Assembly (NCBI GenBank): GCA_030740335.1
Contig: JASLXL010000265.1
Location: forward strand, 1 to 14,263
Length of the DNA: 14,263 nucleotides
Reading direction: 5' to 3'
DNA from: SAR202 cluster bacterium
GTDB lineage: Bacteria > Chloroflexota > Dehalococcoidia > SAR202 > CAJWER01
The position numbers and the translations under genes were made by a program. A model generated the notes under the pieces. That model was not told where the DNA came from and ran no database searches. It worked only from the letters and a program-made list of their open reading frames with translations. Shown here piece after piece: positions 6,997-13,648 of this stretch; the first letter of the stretch is position 1; every line of letters begins with the position of its first letter.

Positions 6997-7484
6997 TCAG
7001 GTGGTGTATCGTCGTATTTCGTCGCGAGGTGTCGCGCGCACCATGTCGGGAGGTGGTTGGTGCTGTGGGGTACGAGGCCAGGTAAGGGTCGACGGCGTTA
7101 GAGGGGTGCAATGTGAAATCGTAGTCAGGAACCTGGGTCGAAGTCCGATGGCGGTTATGACGAGGGCCGAGGCACGTCGATGGTCGACTGTGACTCCATG
7201 AATATCCAGTGTTAAGGTAGTGTCGGTGCCACCAAGTTCGATGCGGTTGAAATTACGGAATCGCCTGGGATCTGCTCCGAGCTTCTCACTGTTCATATAG
7301 GTCCCGTTGCGGCTGCCCAGATCGGCGTTCCAGTAGCCCTCGGCGTCGCCTCGGATGCCAGCGTGCTGCCGCGAACCCCCGGGCTACTCGAGGACGACGT
7401 CGTTGAGCGTAGCGCGGCCCATCATGGTCATCTCCCTCCGGAGAGAGGGACGGATGTCCCCTTATCAGGACCTCTGCGTACCAT
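6997..7484 (-). pseudogene. FHA (forkhead-associated) domain gene, broken by a frameshift and a stop
   Basis: Two minus-strand frames together give an FHA phosphothreonine-binding domain. The frame from the ATG at 7482-7484 encodes MVRRGPDKGTSVPLSGGR and stops at 7428-7430. The next frame, from 7429-7431, continues with MTMMGRATLNDVVLE, a TAG at 7384-7386, then PGGSRQHAGIRGDAEGYW, DLGSRNGTYMNSEKL and IELGG. These are the FHA signature pieces in order: GR, SRxHA, and SRNGT..N. A frameshift near 7431-7445 and the TAG both interrupt the domain core. Downstream of the domain the frame (about 75 codons, ending TGA at 6997) is low-complexity, Pro/Thr/Arg-rich, and unrecognised. FHA proteins are common partners of pilus and secretion gene sets, and the truncated PilB-type ATPase is the next minus-strand gene, so the two may be relics of one locus. 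Confidence 0.75.
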
Positions 7485-7920
7485 CAAGATCTCTTCACCA
7501 ATCGTCGTCTGTGACACCTGAAAGTGCTGTTTAGGTGGATGCCAAGGGCCTCATGGTGGCGTCTCGGACGCCGAGATACTGTCGTGTCTGATGAGTGTCA
7601 ATCCGGTTGGCTGGGGTTTCGAATTGGACCCCGGTAGGTGGGTGGAGCGTGTTGTCTCATGGATACCTGGGAAACGCGTCGTAATCACACCTTCGTTCGC
7701 CTTGGAACCCGCCCACTCCGACGCGTACGATGGCGTCGGCAGCCGTCCTCGGACCGTGTGGACGTGCAATGCAGCTACACGTCGTCGGCCCCAACTTACG
7801 GGATGATCCGGCGAACGGTAACCCGCCCGGTGAGAAGGATACCAACCATTGCTCTCCCTCATCAGTCGTCCAAGTTATGCCCCCATCGGTGGTCTGCGAA
7901 TTTGGATAGACCGCCATCGA
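7485..7920. other. Region without a confident gene
   Basis: About 435 nt between the FHA remnant and the propeller lipoprotein. Open frames exist on both strands, but none shows a clear family. The only suggestive piece is on the minus strand at about 7855-7910, where TTDGGITWTTDEG resembles a BNR/Asp-box (SxDGGxTW). It continues into unrecognisable sequence. The ribosome-binding region of the gene at 7921 should lie at the right end, but no strong Shine-Dalgarno is visible. Confidence 0.4.
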
Positions 7921-8913
7921 ATGCTCACGGTGGCTATGCTCATTAATGTTGTGCTGGCTGCGGCTGCACTGGGCTGCAGCTCCAGTCAAGGTTTGATCGC
8001 ATTCTCCTCCGACAGGGACGGGAACCGTGAGGTATACACGGTAGACCCTGCCACCGGCGATGAGCGAAACCTAACCCACAGCAAGGGCGACGAGTTCGCA
8101 CCGACGCTGTCCCCCGATGGCAAATTGGTGGCCTTCCTGTCGAGTTCCGGAGAGGATGTTGGGATCGAGGTTATTGAAGCTAGTGGGGAAGTTCTAACAC
8201 GACAACCGATCAGCACGGAGCCGGGTCGATATGGGAGCCAACAGTGGGCGCCTGATAGCAACCGCCTTGCCGTCATATTTGCTGAGATCGGAGTTCGACA
8301 GGGGGGGGTCTACATTGTTGGAATCGAAAGTAAGCCCTTCTTGCGACTGACAAAAATCCGAGCCGACGAGGTAAGCGACTGGTCGCCTGATGGCAAAAAA
8401 GTAGTATTTTCCGTCAAACAGGGAGAGAACCAGGGCGTATATACCCGAAACCCGGACGGCGTCAATGAGATCCAGGTGACCGAAACCCCGGATTACGCCC
8501 CTATCTGGTCCCCCGACTCCGAGAGGTTTGCCTTCATCTCTGTACGCGACGGCAATCCAGAGATTTATGTCATGAACGTCGATGGTACTGCGCAGCGGAG
8601 GTTGACCGAGACCGACGCCCCTGAATACGATCTATCTTGGTCGCCAAAAGGGAAATTCCTCCTGTTCGTGTCAGGGATCGGCAGCGACGCAGAGATATAT
8701 AAGATGGATATAGACTCTGCCGGCCAACAGCGTCTGACAAAAAACAAGGTAAGGGACAACCAGCCGGTCTGGTCTCCGAACGGCAAGCAGATCGCCTTCG
8801 TATCCTATTTGGACGGCAATGGGGAGATATTCTTGATGGGTTCGGATGGTGGGGAGCAGACCCGCCTCACCAACAATGCGGGCGACGACATCAGCCCGAG
8901 TTGGTCGCGCTAG
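7921..8913 (+). CDS. TolB-like PD40/WD40 beta-propeller lipoprotein
   Basis: From the ATG at 7921 it is 330 residues, beginning MLTVAMLINVVLAAAALGC. This is a signal peptide with a probable lipidation cysteine at C19, although the lipobox AALGC is not ideal. An upstream in-frame TTG (7849) would put 24 polar residues before the signal peptide and is less likely. The mature part consists of repeated PD40 blades, each carrying a variant of SPDGKxxAF: SPDGKLVAF, APDSNRLAV, SPDGKKVVF, SPDSERFAF, SPKGKFLLF and SPNGKQIAF, with NPEIYVMNVDG-like linkers, giving six or seven blades as in the TolB C-terminal propeller. Stand-alone PD40 lipoproteins generally serve as extracytoplasmic binding or sensing scaffolds, and no enzyme domain is present. 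It is not a Tol-Pal operon member, since no tol gene is nearby. A G8 run (8301-8308) lies in frame. Confidence 0.85.
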   Translation: MLTVAMLINVVLAAAALGCSSSQGLIAFSSDRDGNREVYTVDPATGDERNLTHSKGDEFAPTLSPDGKLVAFLSSSGEDVGIEVIEASGEVLTRQPISTEPGRYGSQQWAPDSNRLAVIFAEIGVRQGGVYIVGIESKPFLRLTKIRADEVSDWSPDGKKVVFSVKQGENQGVYTRNPDGVNEIQVTETPDYAPIWSPDSERFAFISVRDGNPEIYVMNVDGTAQRRLTETDAPEYDLSWSPKGKFLLFVSGIGSDAEIYKMDIDSAGQQRLTKNKVRDNQPVWSPNGKQIAFVSYLDGNGEIFLMGSDGGEQTRLTNNAGDDISPSWSR

Positions 8914-8941
8914 AGTGGCGCCGAAACGGCCGTAGGCCATC

Positions 8942-9079
8942 AAACTTTCATCCTATGAGTGTGGCATCCCGGCCGCCCCGTTCCGTTGGTCTCAGGTGCA
9001 CATCCGCTACTACGTCTTCGCGATCCTGTTCTTCGGCGTGGTATATAGCTGGAGGAAAGGAGTCCTGCAGTGGAGATAG
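8942..9079 (+). pseudogene. nuoA: nuoA remnant with internal deletion
   Basis: The plus frame reads YECGIPAAPFRWSQVHIRYY, then VFAILF, then FGVVYSWRKGVLQWR and a stop (9077-9079). YECGIP, RYYxFAxLF and the closing xxYxWRKGxLxW are hallmarks of the NADH:quinone oxidoreductase membrane subunit NuoA. The segment that joins them in an intact protein (the DVExxFLxPW stretch and last membrane helix, some 35-45 residues) is missing between F30 and F31, near 9029-9034. The first membrane helix is also absent. A TAG at 8933-8935 blocks this frame upstream, while the neighbouring frame (RRPSNFHP, ending near 8953) resembles the loop that normally precedes YECG. The 10-nt overlap with the nuoB start is preserved, as in a normal nuo operon. 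A dead fragment. Confidence 0.78.
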
Positions 9080-9234
9080 AGCTGGGCCAGGGATACGGAT
9101 CACACAAGGGCAACGAGCCCGGTGACAGCATATTCCAGAAGATTCTTCCAAATGCAGTGACAGCCACGTCCACCGACATGTTTGCCGCAGTCAGGAGCAG
9201 CTCGCTGTGGACGCTGAGATTTGGTCTGGACTGA
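9070..9234 (+). pseudogene. nuoB: nuoB 5' remnant
   Basis: A frame from the GTG at 9070, preceded by AAGGAG (9057-9062, 7-nt spacing), encodes 54 residues: VEIELGQGYGSHKGNEPGD, FQKILPNAVTATSTDMFAAV, then RSSSLWTLRFGLD and a stop. The last block matches the conserved SLWPxxFGLACCAIEM of NuoB, the complex I subunit carrying cluster N2. The sequence breaks exactly at FGL, so all cluster-ligating cysteines and the remaining ~100 residues are lost. Overlap with the nuoA remnant and the retained ribosome site show that this was once the nuoA-nuoB junction. No nuoC or later gene follows; the next coding sequence is the unrelated deacetylase. Confidence 0.75.
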
Positions 9235-9355
9235 ATCTTCGGCCCTTTGATACACTTGCTGCCTACATCCCCGGGGGCCTGAACGGCTCCTCCGTCAGCC
9301 CTCCTTAATCCTGCATCCCGAAGGCTGATGCCGTACGTCAAACGGAAGAATGTCC

Positions 9356-9362
9356 GAGGGAG
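9356..9362 (+). promoter_or_regulatory. Shine-Dalgarno GAGGGAG deciding the deacetylase start
   Basis: GAGGGAG lies 5 nt upstream of the ATG at 9368, which favours this start over the in-frame ATG at 9350. The latter has GGAAG only 2 nt away. Confidence 0.6.
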
Positions 9363-9367
9363 ATCGA

Positions 9368-10132
9368 ATGACAACAGAAGAACAAGAGCAACGAAAACCT
9401 GAGCGTGCCATGGTAGTGGTTGCCCACGCCGATGACGCCGAATTTGGGTGTTCCGGTACGGTTGCCAAGTGGTGTGCAGAGGGCCTCGAAGTCGTGTACG
9501 TCCTGTGCACCGACGGTAGCAAGGGAACATCCGACCGCAAGATATCCTCCGAAGAGCTGGCGGAGATGAGGGCCAAGGAGCAGATCGCTGCTGGCAAGGT
9601 TCTGGGGCTCAAGGACGTCGCTCTACTTGGGTACCCCGACGCCTACTTGGAGCCCACGCTGGACCTTAGGCGGGACATCGCAAGAGAGATCCGACGCCAC
9701 CGTCCCGACATCATCATTACAACATACCCGATGCGCAATCTTGACGGCGCTGGCTGGGGCGTCGGACACCCCGACCACATCGCTGCCGGTGAAGCGACCC
9801 TGGCGGCCATTTTCCCTACGGCCCGAGATCACCTTACATTCCCTGAGCTCCTTGAAGAGGGATTCGATACCCACAAGGTCTCCGAGGCCTGGATCATGGG
9901 GCACCCGGACCCCGACCACTGGGTCGATGTCTCCGATCATATGGACACCTCGCTCAATGCACTGATGGAACACGCGTCCCAGCTCGGCGGCCGGCCGGCC
10001 GACGAGATGGGTGAGATGATGAGGACCGGAAGGCGGAATCGCGCCCTGGGCAAGGGCATCGAGTACGCCGAGTCCTTTCGCCGAATCATCTACGATCGTT
10101 GGCGTCCAGCGCCGTCAGCCACCAAGCCATAG
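9368..10132 (+). CDS. LmbE/PIG-L family zinc deacetylase
   Basis: A 254-residue enzyme of the PIG-L/LmbE fold, whose members remove an acetyl group from N-acetylglucosaminyl substrates (PIG-L, MshB, BshB and glycan or antibiotic deacetylases). The N-terminal signature AHADDAEFG is visible: H20 and D23 are the expected zinc ligands and D22 the general base. The third metal ligand lies in HPDH (H134-H137). A short Rossmann-like repeat (VVYVLCTDGSKGT, LLGYPDA, DIIITTYP) follows the family order. There is no signal peptide, so it is cytosolic. It stands ~230 bp before a lyase and a glycosidase on the same strand, suggesting an amino-sugar substrate, but the gap (containing repeat copy B) means it may be a separate transcript. 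The long opposite-strand frame is a shadow. Confidence 0.9.
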   Translation: MTTEEQEQRKPERAMVVVAHADDAEFGCSGTVAKWCAEGLEVVYVLCTDGSKGTSDRKISSEELAEMRAKEQIAAGKVLGLKDVALLGYPDAYLEPTLDLRRDIAREIRRHRPDIIITTYPMRNLDGAGWGVGHPDHIAAGEATLAAIFPTARDHLTFPELLEEGFDTHKVSEAWIMGHPDPDHWVDVSDHMDTSLNALMEHASQLGGRPADEMGEMMRTGRRNRALGKGIEYAESFRRIIYDRWRPAPSATKP

Positions 10133-10240
10133 GGTGATGCGCACGCTGAGTGGCGCGGGGCTGGATATTGCCTGATTGAGGTGGTGTCCGACAGGTTCTC
10201 TATGAGTAAGAATCGCAACGGAGATGTTCCGGTTTTTGAG

Positions 10241-10322
10241 AGGCCTGCAGGGGGGCACAGCCCCTATGTAGGGAGTGTGAGGGTATCTCTCACAGCATAA
10301 TCTCTCTCCTTTTCCCTTGAGA
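10241..10322 (-). repeat. Dispersed palindromic repeat, copy B
   Basis: Read on the minus strand, 10322-10241 gives CTCAAGGGAAAAGGAGAG, then TGAGAGATACCCTCACACTC, then AGGGGCTGTGCCCCCCT. This parallels copy A at 2767-2850 block for block. The AGGGGC/GCCCCCT portion can form a hairpin. The copy lies in the leader of the lyase gene. Confidence 0.65.
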
Positions 10323-10333
10323 TTCCCTTGAGA
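10312..10333 (+). repeat. Perfect 11-bp tandem duplication in the lyase leader
   Basis: TTCCCTTGAGA occurs twice without a gap (10312-10322, 10323-10333), ending 29 nt before the GTG start. Flanking CTTTTC (10309-10314) and GAAAAG (10332-10337) can pair, enclosing the repeats in an imperfect stem. It is at the edge of repeat copy B, so it may be a duplication of the repeat end rather than an operator. Confidence 0.7.
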
Positions 10334-10362
10334 AAAGAGATCCAGACAGCAGGAGGACATAA

Positions 10363-11316
10363 GTGGACCGCAACGAGGCCAAGCAGTTAATCCAGGGACC
10401 GATCGCGGTCGTGCCGACCCCCTTCGACAATAACCTCGACGTCGACTACGATCTCATGGCCGAGTTGGCCCAGTGGTGGGTTGAGAGCGGGCTTGTTACC
10501 GGCAAGGGTGTCATCAAGGTCGCGTCCCAGGCGGGTGAGGGAGAGAAGCTTCGCGAAAGCGAGTGGATCCGCCTGCTAGAGGTCGTTGTGAAGGCTAGTG
10601 GCGGAAAGGCGACGGTGATGGGCGCCATCCATCATCGAGACACGGTCAGAGCCATCGAGGACGCAAAGAAGGCTCAGGACGTCGGCGTAGTTGGACTGCA
10701 GATATCGCCACCAATATTCAACAGTCCGACCCAGGAAGATAACCTGCGCTTCTACGAGGCCGTATCCGACGCCATCGACATCGGAGTCATGATCTACAAC
10801 ACACCCTGGTGGCCCTATGGCGGCATGACCCCGGAGACCTTCCACAGGATGGTCGATTTCGAGCATATCGCCGCCATCAAGTGGAGCCCACCTGAGGGAT
10901 ATGTATACGAAGATCTCTTTGACCTGGTGGACACGTTTAACATAATCGACAACTCCGTCCAGCCCGTCCTCAATCACAAGCTGGGTGGCCGTGGCTACGT
11001 CCAGACGGTACCCGAATACCCACCATTCGATCTGCGGGTGTGGGAACTGATGGAGGAGGGACGCTACGATGAGGCGAGTACCCTCTACGAATCAGTTGTA
11101 CCACCGATCAGGGAGTTTGATCGGAAAACGTTGGTGGCCTCAGGCCATCGTGGTGGCAGTAAAGAGATCATGGCCCTGATGGGGCGTCCCATCGGGATGC
11201 ACCGTCCGCCCTCCGAGCCCCTCGACGCAGGCGAGAGAGAAGAGTTGAGAAAACTCATCGAGAGCTTCGGTTGGCCCCTGGCCGGAAAAGCTGAAGCGGC
11301 AGGCAGCGTCGCGTAG
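10363..11316 (+). CDS. DHDPS/NAL-family lyase (class I aldolase-type TIM barrel)
   Basis: A 317-residue protein of the dihydrodipicolinate synthase/N-acetylneuraminate lyase superfamily, cytosolic, which makes a Schiff base with a 2-keto acid such as pyruvate. The GTG start is fixed by AGGAGG 6 nt upstream. The Schiff-base lysine is K173 in IAAIKWSPP, and the catalytic tyrosine is Y145 in MIYNTP. Their 28-residue spacing equals that of DapA (Y133/K161). The usual GTTGE substrate loop, which positions the keto-acid carboxylate, is replaced by VASQAGEGEKL. It is therefore unlikely to be a true DapA, and the genuine reaction is open: sugar-acid aldolase or dehydratase are possible. A glycosidase follows 44 bp downstream on the same strand, most simply as an operon, which supports a role in carbohydrate breakdown. 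Confidence 0.85.
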   Translation: MDRNEAKQLIQGPIAVVPTPFDNNLDVDYDLMAELAQWWVESGLVTGKGVIKVASQAGEGEKLRESEWIRLLEVVVKASGGKATVMGAIHHRDTVRAIEDAKKAQDVGVVGLQISPPIFNSPTQEDNLRFYEAVSDAIDIGVMIYNTPWWPYGGMTPETFHRMVDFEHIAAIKWSPPEGYVYEDLFDLVDTFNIIDNSVQPVLNHKLGGRGYVQTVPEYPPFDLRVWELMEEGRYDEASTLYESVVPPIREFDRKTLVASGHRGGSKEIMALMGRPIGMHRPPSEPLDAGEREELRKLIESFGWPLAGKAEAAGSVA

Positions 11317-11330
11317 CCGTATTTCCACGA

Positions 11331-11346
11331 CCAGCCCGCTGGCTGG
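11331..11346 (+). other. Stem-loop overlapping the glycosidase ribosome site
   Basis: CCAGCC / GGCTGG with a CGCT loop lies in the 44-nt lyase-glycosidase gap. The last two bases of the stem are the first two of the GGAGAGG Shine-Dalgarno (11345-11351). It could modulate translation or be an attenuated mRNA 3' end. There is no T-run, so it is not an intrinsic terminator. Confidence 0.45.
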
Positions 11347-11360
11347 AGAGGTGATGCTAA

Positions 11361-13442
11361 GTGTCCGATGATGCCAGATTCCGCCATTCCGAAACGCCGT
11401 TCCCGGTAGGGGTCGAGTATTACCGGGGGCCGACTCCAAGGCAGGACGTGTGGGACGGGGATTTCGCGGGGATACGGGCCGCTGGCTTTAATATCGTCCG
11501 CAGCTTTTCCATGTGGAACCATATGGAGCCGCGGCAGGGTAAGTACGAGCTTGAGGACTTCGATCTCATGTTCGACCTGGCCGAGAAGCACGGGCTGTCG
11601 GTTTGGATGGACGTCGCTCTTGCTACCCACGGTGCCTGTCCGGAATGGCTGACGCGCCGACACCCTGATATCAACGTGGTTAATCACAGGGGCGAGAGGC
11701 TCCTTGGCGATGCCTCAGCCGCAACACCTCAGGGCAGCCAGGTCCACTGCTACGACCACCCGGCGTGGCGACGGTATGGCGGTGACCTGCTTCGCCATGT
11801 CATAGAGCGCTACAAGGACCGTCCCAACCTCCTCATCTGGGGAATCTGGGACGGTGTAGCGCCGCCCAGTGCGGACGGATCCCTGTGTTATTGCGACAAC
11901 ACGCGAGCCCGATACAAAGACTGGTTGCGCGGGCGGTTTACCCTCGATGAGCTCAACGAGCATACGCTGCGGCGCTATCGCACTTGGGATGACGTAGAGC
12001 CGCCTCGTTCTGCCCATAATATCGTCGAGTCACTCCTGTTCAAGCGCTTCCACTACGAAAATCTGGCCGACCACCTGCAGTGGATGGTGGGCGAGGCCAG
12101 GAGTATCGACCCGAAACACGAGATGCGAGCCCACGCGGCCTGGAACCCTCGCCCCTGGGACGAGACGTGCGCCCCCCATGTCGATAGCTGGGGTATGTCC
12201 ATGCCGTCCAACGAATTGCTCACGTCAGACTGCCCTTACCGCATAGCCGACCGCGCCTTTGCCTTCGACTGGTCGCGAAGCGTGGGGAGTAACGGTCGAT
12301 GGTGGAATGAGGAGATCTACGCCGGCATGCATCGTGGTGGTGTCACGTGGAAGAAGCAATCCGATTCTCGGGAACTGACCACCCTGTTGTGGATGACACT
12401 TGTTGGCGGCGCGGCTGGGACCATGTTCTGGCAGTACCGGCCCGAGTACCTGAGCTTTGAGTCCCCCGGATACAATCTGATGGCACTGGATGGCGAGCCG
12501 ACCCCCCGCTTTGAGGCCGTTATCAGGGCCGTCGCACAGATAGAGTCCATGAGCGACCATCTGCCTCTCAAGTGCCCGAAAGCCGAGGTCGCGGTCGTGT
12601 ATCACCCTGAGTCCCAGGAGCTGTTCGGACTTGACGGCGAGAACGATCGATATCTGGCCGATGTGCGCGGCGCCTACCGCACCCTCTGGGCCCACGGCAT
12701 CCCCGCCGATGTCGTAACCCCTAAGATGGACTGGTCCGGCTATCGGCTCATCCTTCTGCCAAATCTGGCACTCATGACCGAGGAGGCTCAATCTCGCATA
12801 GAGAAAACCCTCGCTGACCAGCCCGAAACGCGAATCGTCGCCGAGGGTAGCTTTGGCATGTATCAGATGAATGGAGCGTCCAGCTATGGCCCACCGGAGG
12901 GCTTCACCGACATCCTCGGTGCAAGGGTAGCGGACCTTTCGCGAGTAACCGGCCTCGATATTGCCCGTGGTAGTAACGTACTCCAGACGAGCTATGGTTC
13001 TGTCGTTCTTGAAACGGAGTGCGGCTATGCGGTACTTGAGCCCACGGGCGACAGCGAGGCCGTTGCAACCTTAGATGGCCAGACAGTCGGTGTGCGTACC
13101 GCAGACGGCCGCTTCACATGGCTTGGACTCACACTCTCCGCGGGGTTCGGCGATGTCGCCTCGCCACTCCTGACCCTCGGTCTCGCCGCCGATGCCGGAA
13201 TATCAGCGCCAGTAGCTGTCGAAGGCGACCGAGTCGTCCCGGTGGTACGAGACTCACGAAAAGGCGGCCGAATCATCTTCGCCTTCAACATCGAGCCCAT
13301 TGAGTCCCGCACGGCCCTCAAGCCCCAGTGGCCAGTCGCCTCAGCCACCAACCTCTTCACCGGCGCACCCGTTCCGCTAACCGACGGCGCTATCCACGTT
13401 ACAATCCCACCTAGGGAGCTAGCTGTCATCCACTGCACGTAG
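11361..13442 (+). CDS. GH42-like glycosidase with altered acid/base site
   Basis: A 693-residue protein with the organisation of GH42 beta-galactosidases: a TIM barrel (~12-390), a Rossmann-like trimerisation domain (~405-600, AEVAVVYHPES...LFGLDG) and a small C-terminal beta domain. The opening PFPVGVEYYRGPTPRQDVWD and FSMWNHMEPRQGKYELEDFD are typical. The zinc-type cysteine motif is partly kept (C93 in GACPEWL; C176 and C178 in CYCDN). The catalytic nucleophile position is probably E317 or E318 in WWNEEIYAG. At the acid/base position, where GH42 enzymes have DNEYG, this protein reads GIWDGVAPP (W163-D164-G165), so the usual Glu is missing. The substrate is unknown; beta-galactosidase activity should not be assumed. 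The GTG start has GGAGAGG 9 nt upstream. No signal peptide is seen, so it is cytosolic, and it is probably co-transcribed with the preceding lyase. Confidence 0.87.
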   Translation: MSDDARFRHSETPFPVGVEYYRGPTPRQDVWDGDFAGIRAAGFNIVRSFSMWNHMEPRQGKYELEDFDLMFDLAEKHGLSVWMDVALATHGACPEWLTRRHPDINVVNHRGERLLGDASAATPQGSQVHCYDHPAWRRYGGDLLRHVIERYKDRPNLLIWGIWDGVAPPSADGSLCYCDNTRARYKDWLRGRFTLDELNEHTLRRYRTWDDVEPPRSAHNIVESLLFKRFHYENLADHLQWMVGEARSIDPKHEMRAHAAWNPRPWDETCAPHVDSWGMSMPSNELLTSDCPYRIADRAFAFDWSRSVGSNGRWWNEEIYAGMHRGGVTWKKQSDSRELTTLLWMTLVGGAAGTMFWQYRPEYLSFESPGYNLMALDGEPTPRFEAVIRAVAQIESMSDHLPLKCPKAEVAVVYHPESQELFGLDGENDRYLADVRGAYRTLWAHGIPADVVTPKMDWSGYRLILLPNLALMTEEAQSRIEKTLADQPETRIVAEGSFGMYQMNGASSYGPPEGFTDILGARVADLSRVTGLDIARGSNVLQTSYGSVVLETECGYAVLEPTGDSEAVATLDGQTVGVRTADGRFTWLGLTLSAGFGDVASPLLTLGLAADAGISAPVAVEGDRVVPVVRDSRKGGRIIFAFNIEPIESRTALKPQWPVASATNLFTGAPVPLTDGAIHVTIPPRELAVIHCT

Positions 13443-13458
13443 ATCCGCAGCCGCTCCA

Positions 13459-13629
13459 TGGTTCGAATTGGGGAGCATGGCTGAGCCGCGTTTCTTGCAT
13501 ACCGCAACCCTCTTGATGGATGGCAGAGTACTGGTGGTCTGGGGTGAGGCTTTTTCGTGTGAGACTCTCGCCAACTCCGAAATTTACGTGTCTGCGGAAA
13601 TCTATGATCCGGCCGCGGATTAATGGAAA
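13459..13629 (+). pseudogene. Orphan Kelch-like blade (gene remnant)
   Basis: The plus frame reads WFELGSMAEPRFLHTATLLM, then DGRVLVVWGEAF and SAEIYDPAAD, TAA (13621-13623), WK and TGA. This is the consensus of one Kelch/galactose-oxidase-type blade (PRxxHTATLLxDGRVLVxGG ... SAEIYDP ... W). A full propeller needs about six such blades. Only one survives, and its frame overlaps the last codons of the glycosidase. The ATG at 13477-13479 has no properly spaced ribosome site. I read it as debris. Confidence 0.6.
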
Positions 13630-13648
13630 TGAACCGACTACGCAAGCT

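Noticed and set aside
7612..7640. GGGG...TTCGAA...CCCC stem suggestive of a tRNA T-arm on either strand
   Set aside because: The loop is too long, the stem register is wrong for a T-arm, and there is no cloverleaf around it.
7657..7989. Minus-strand frame with TTDGGITWTTDEG, resembling a BNR/Asp-box repeat
   Set aside because: Only one short motif. The rest of the frame is not propeller-like, and no second box was found. Kept only as a note in the region entry.
8940..9530. A 196-codon minus-strand open frame
   Set aside because: It is antisense to the nuoA/nuoB remnants and the deacetylase 5' end, has Arg/Ser/Pro-rich composition and shows no motif.
13456..13480. GGTTCGAAT resembling a tRNA T-loop
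   Set aside because: The flanking bases do not form a 5-bp T stem, and no acceptor, D or anticodon arms could be found. The bases also fit the Kelch-like frame.
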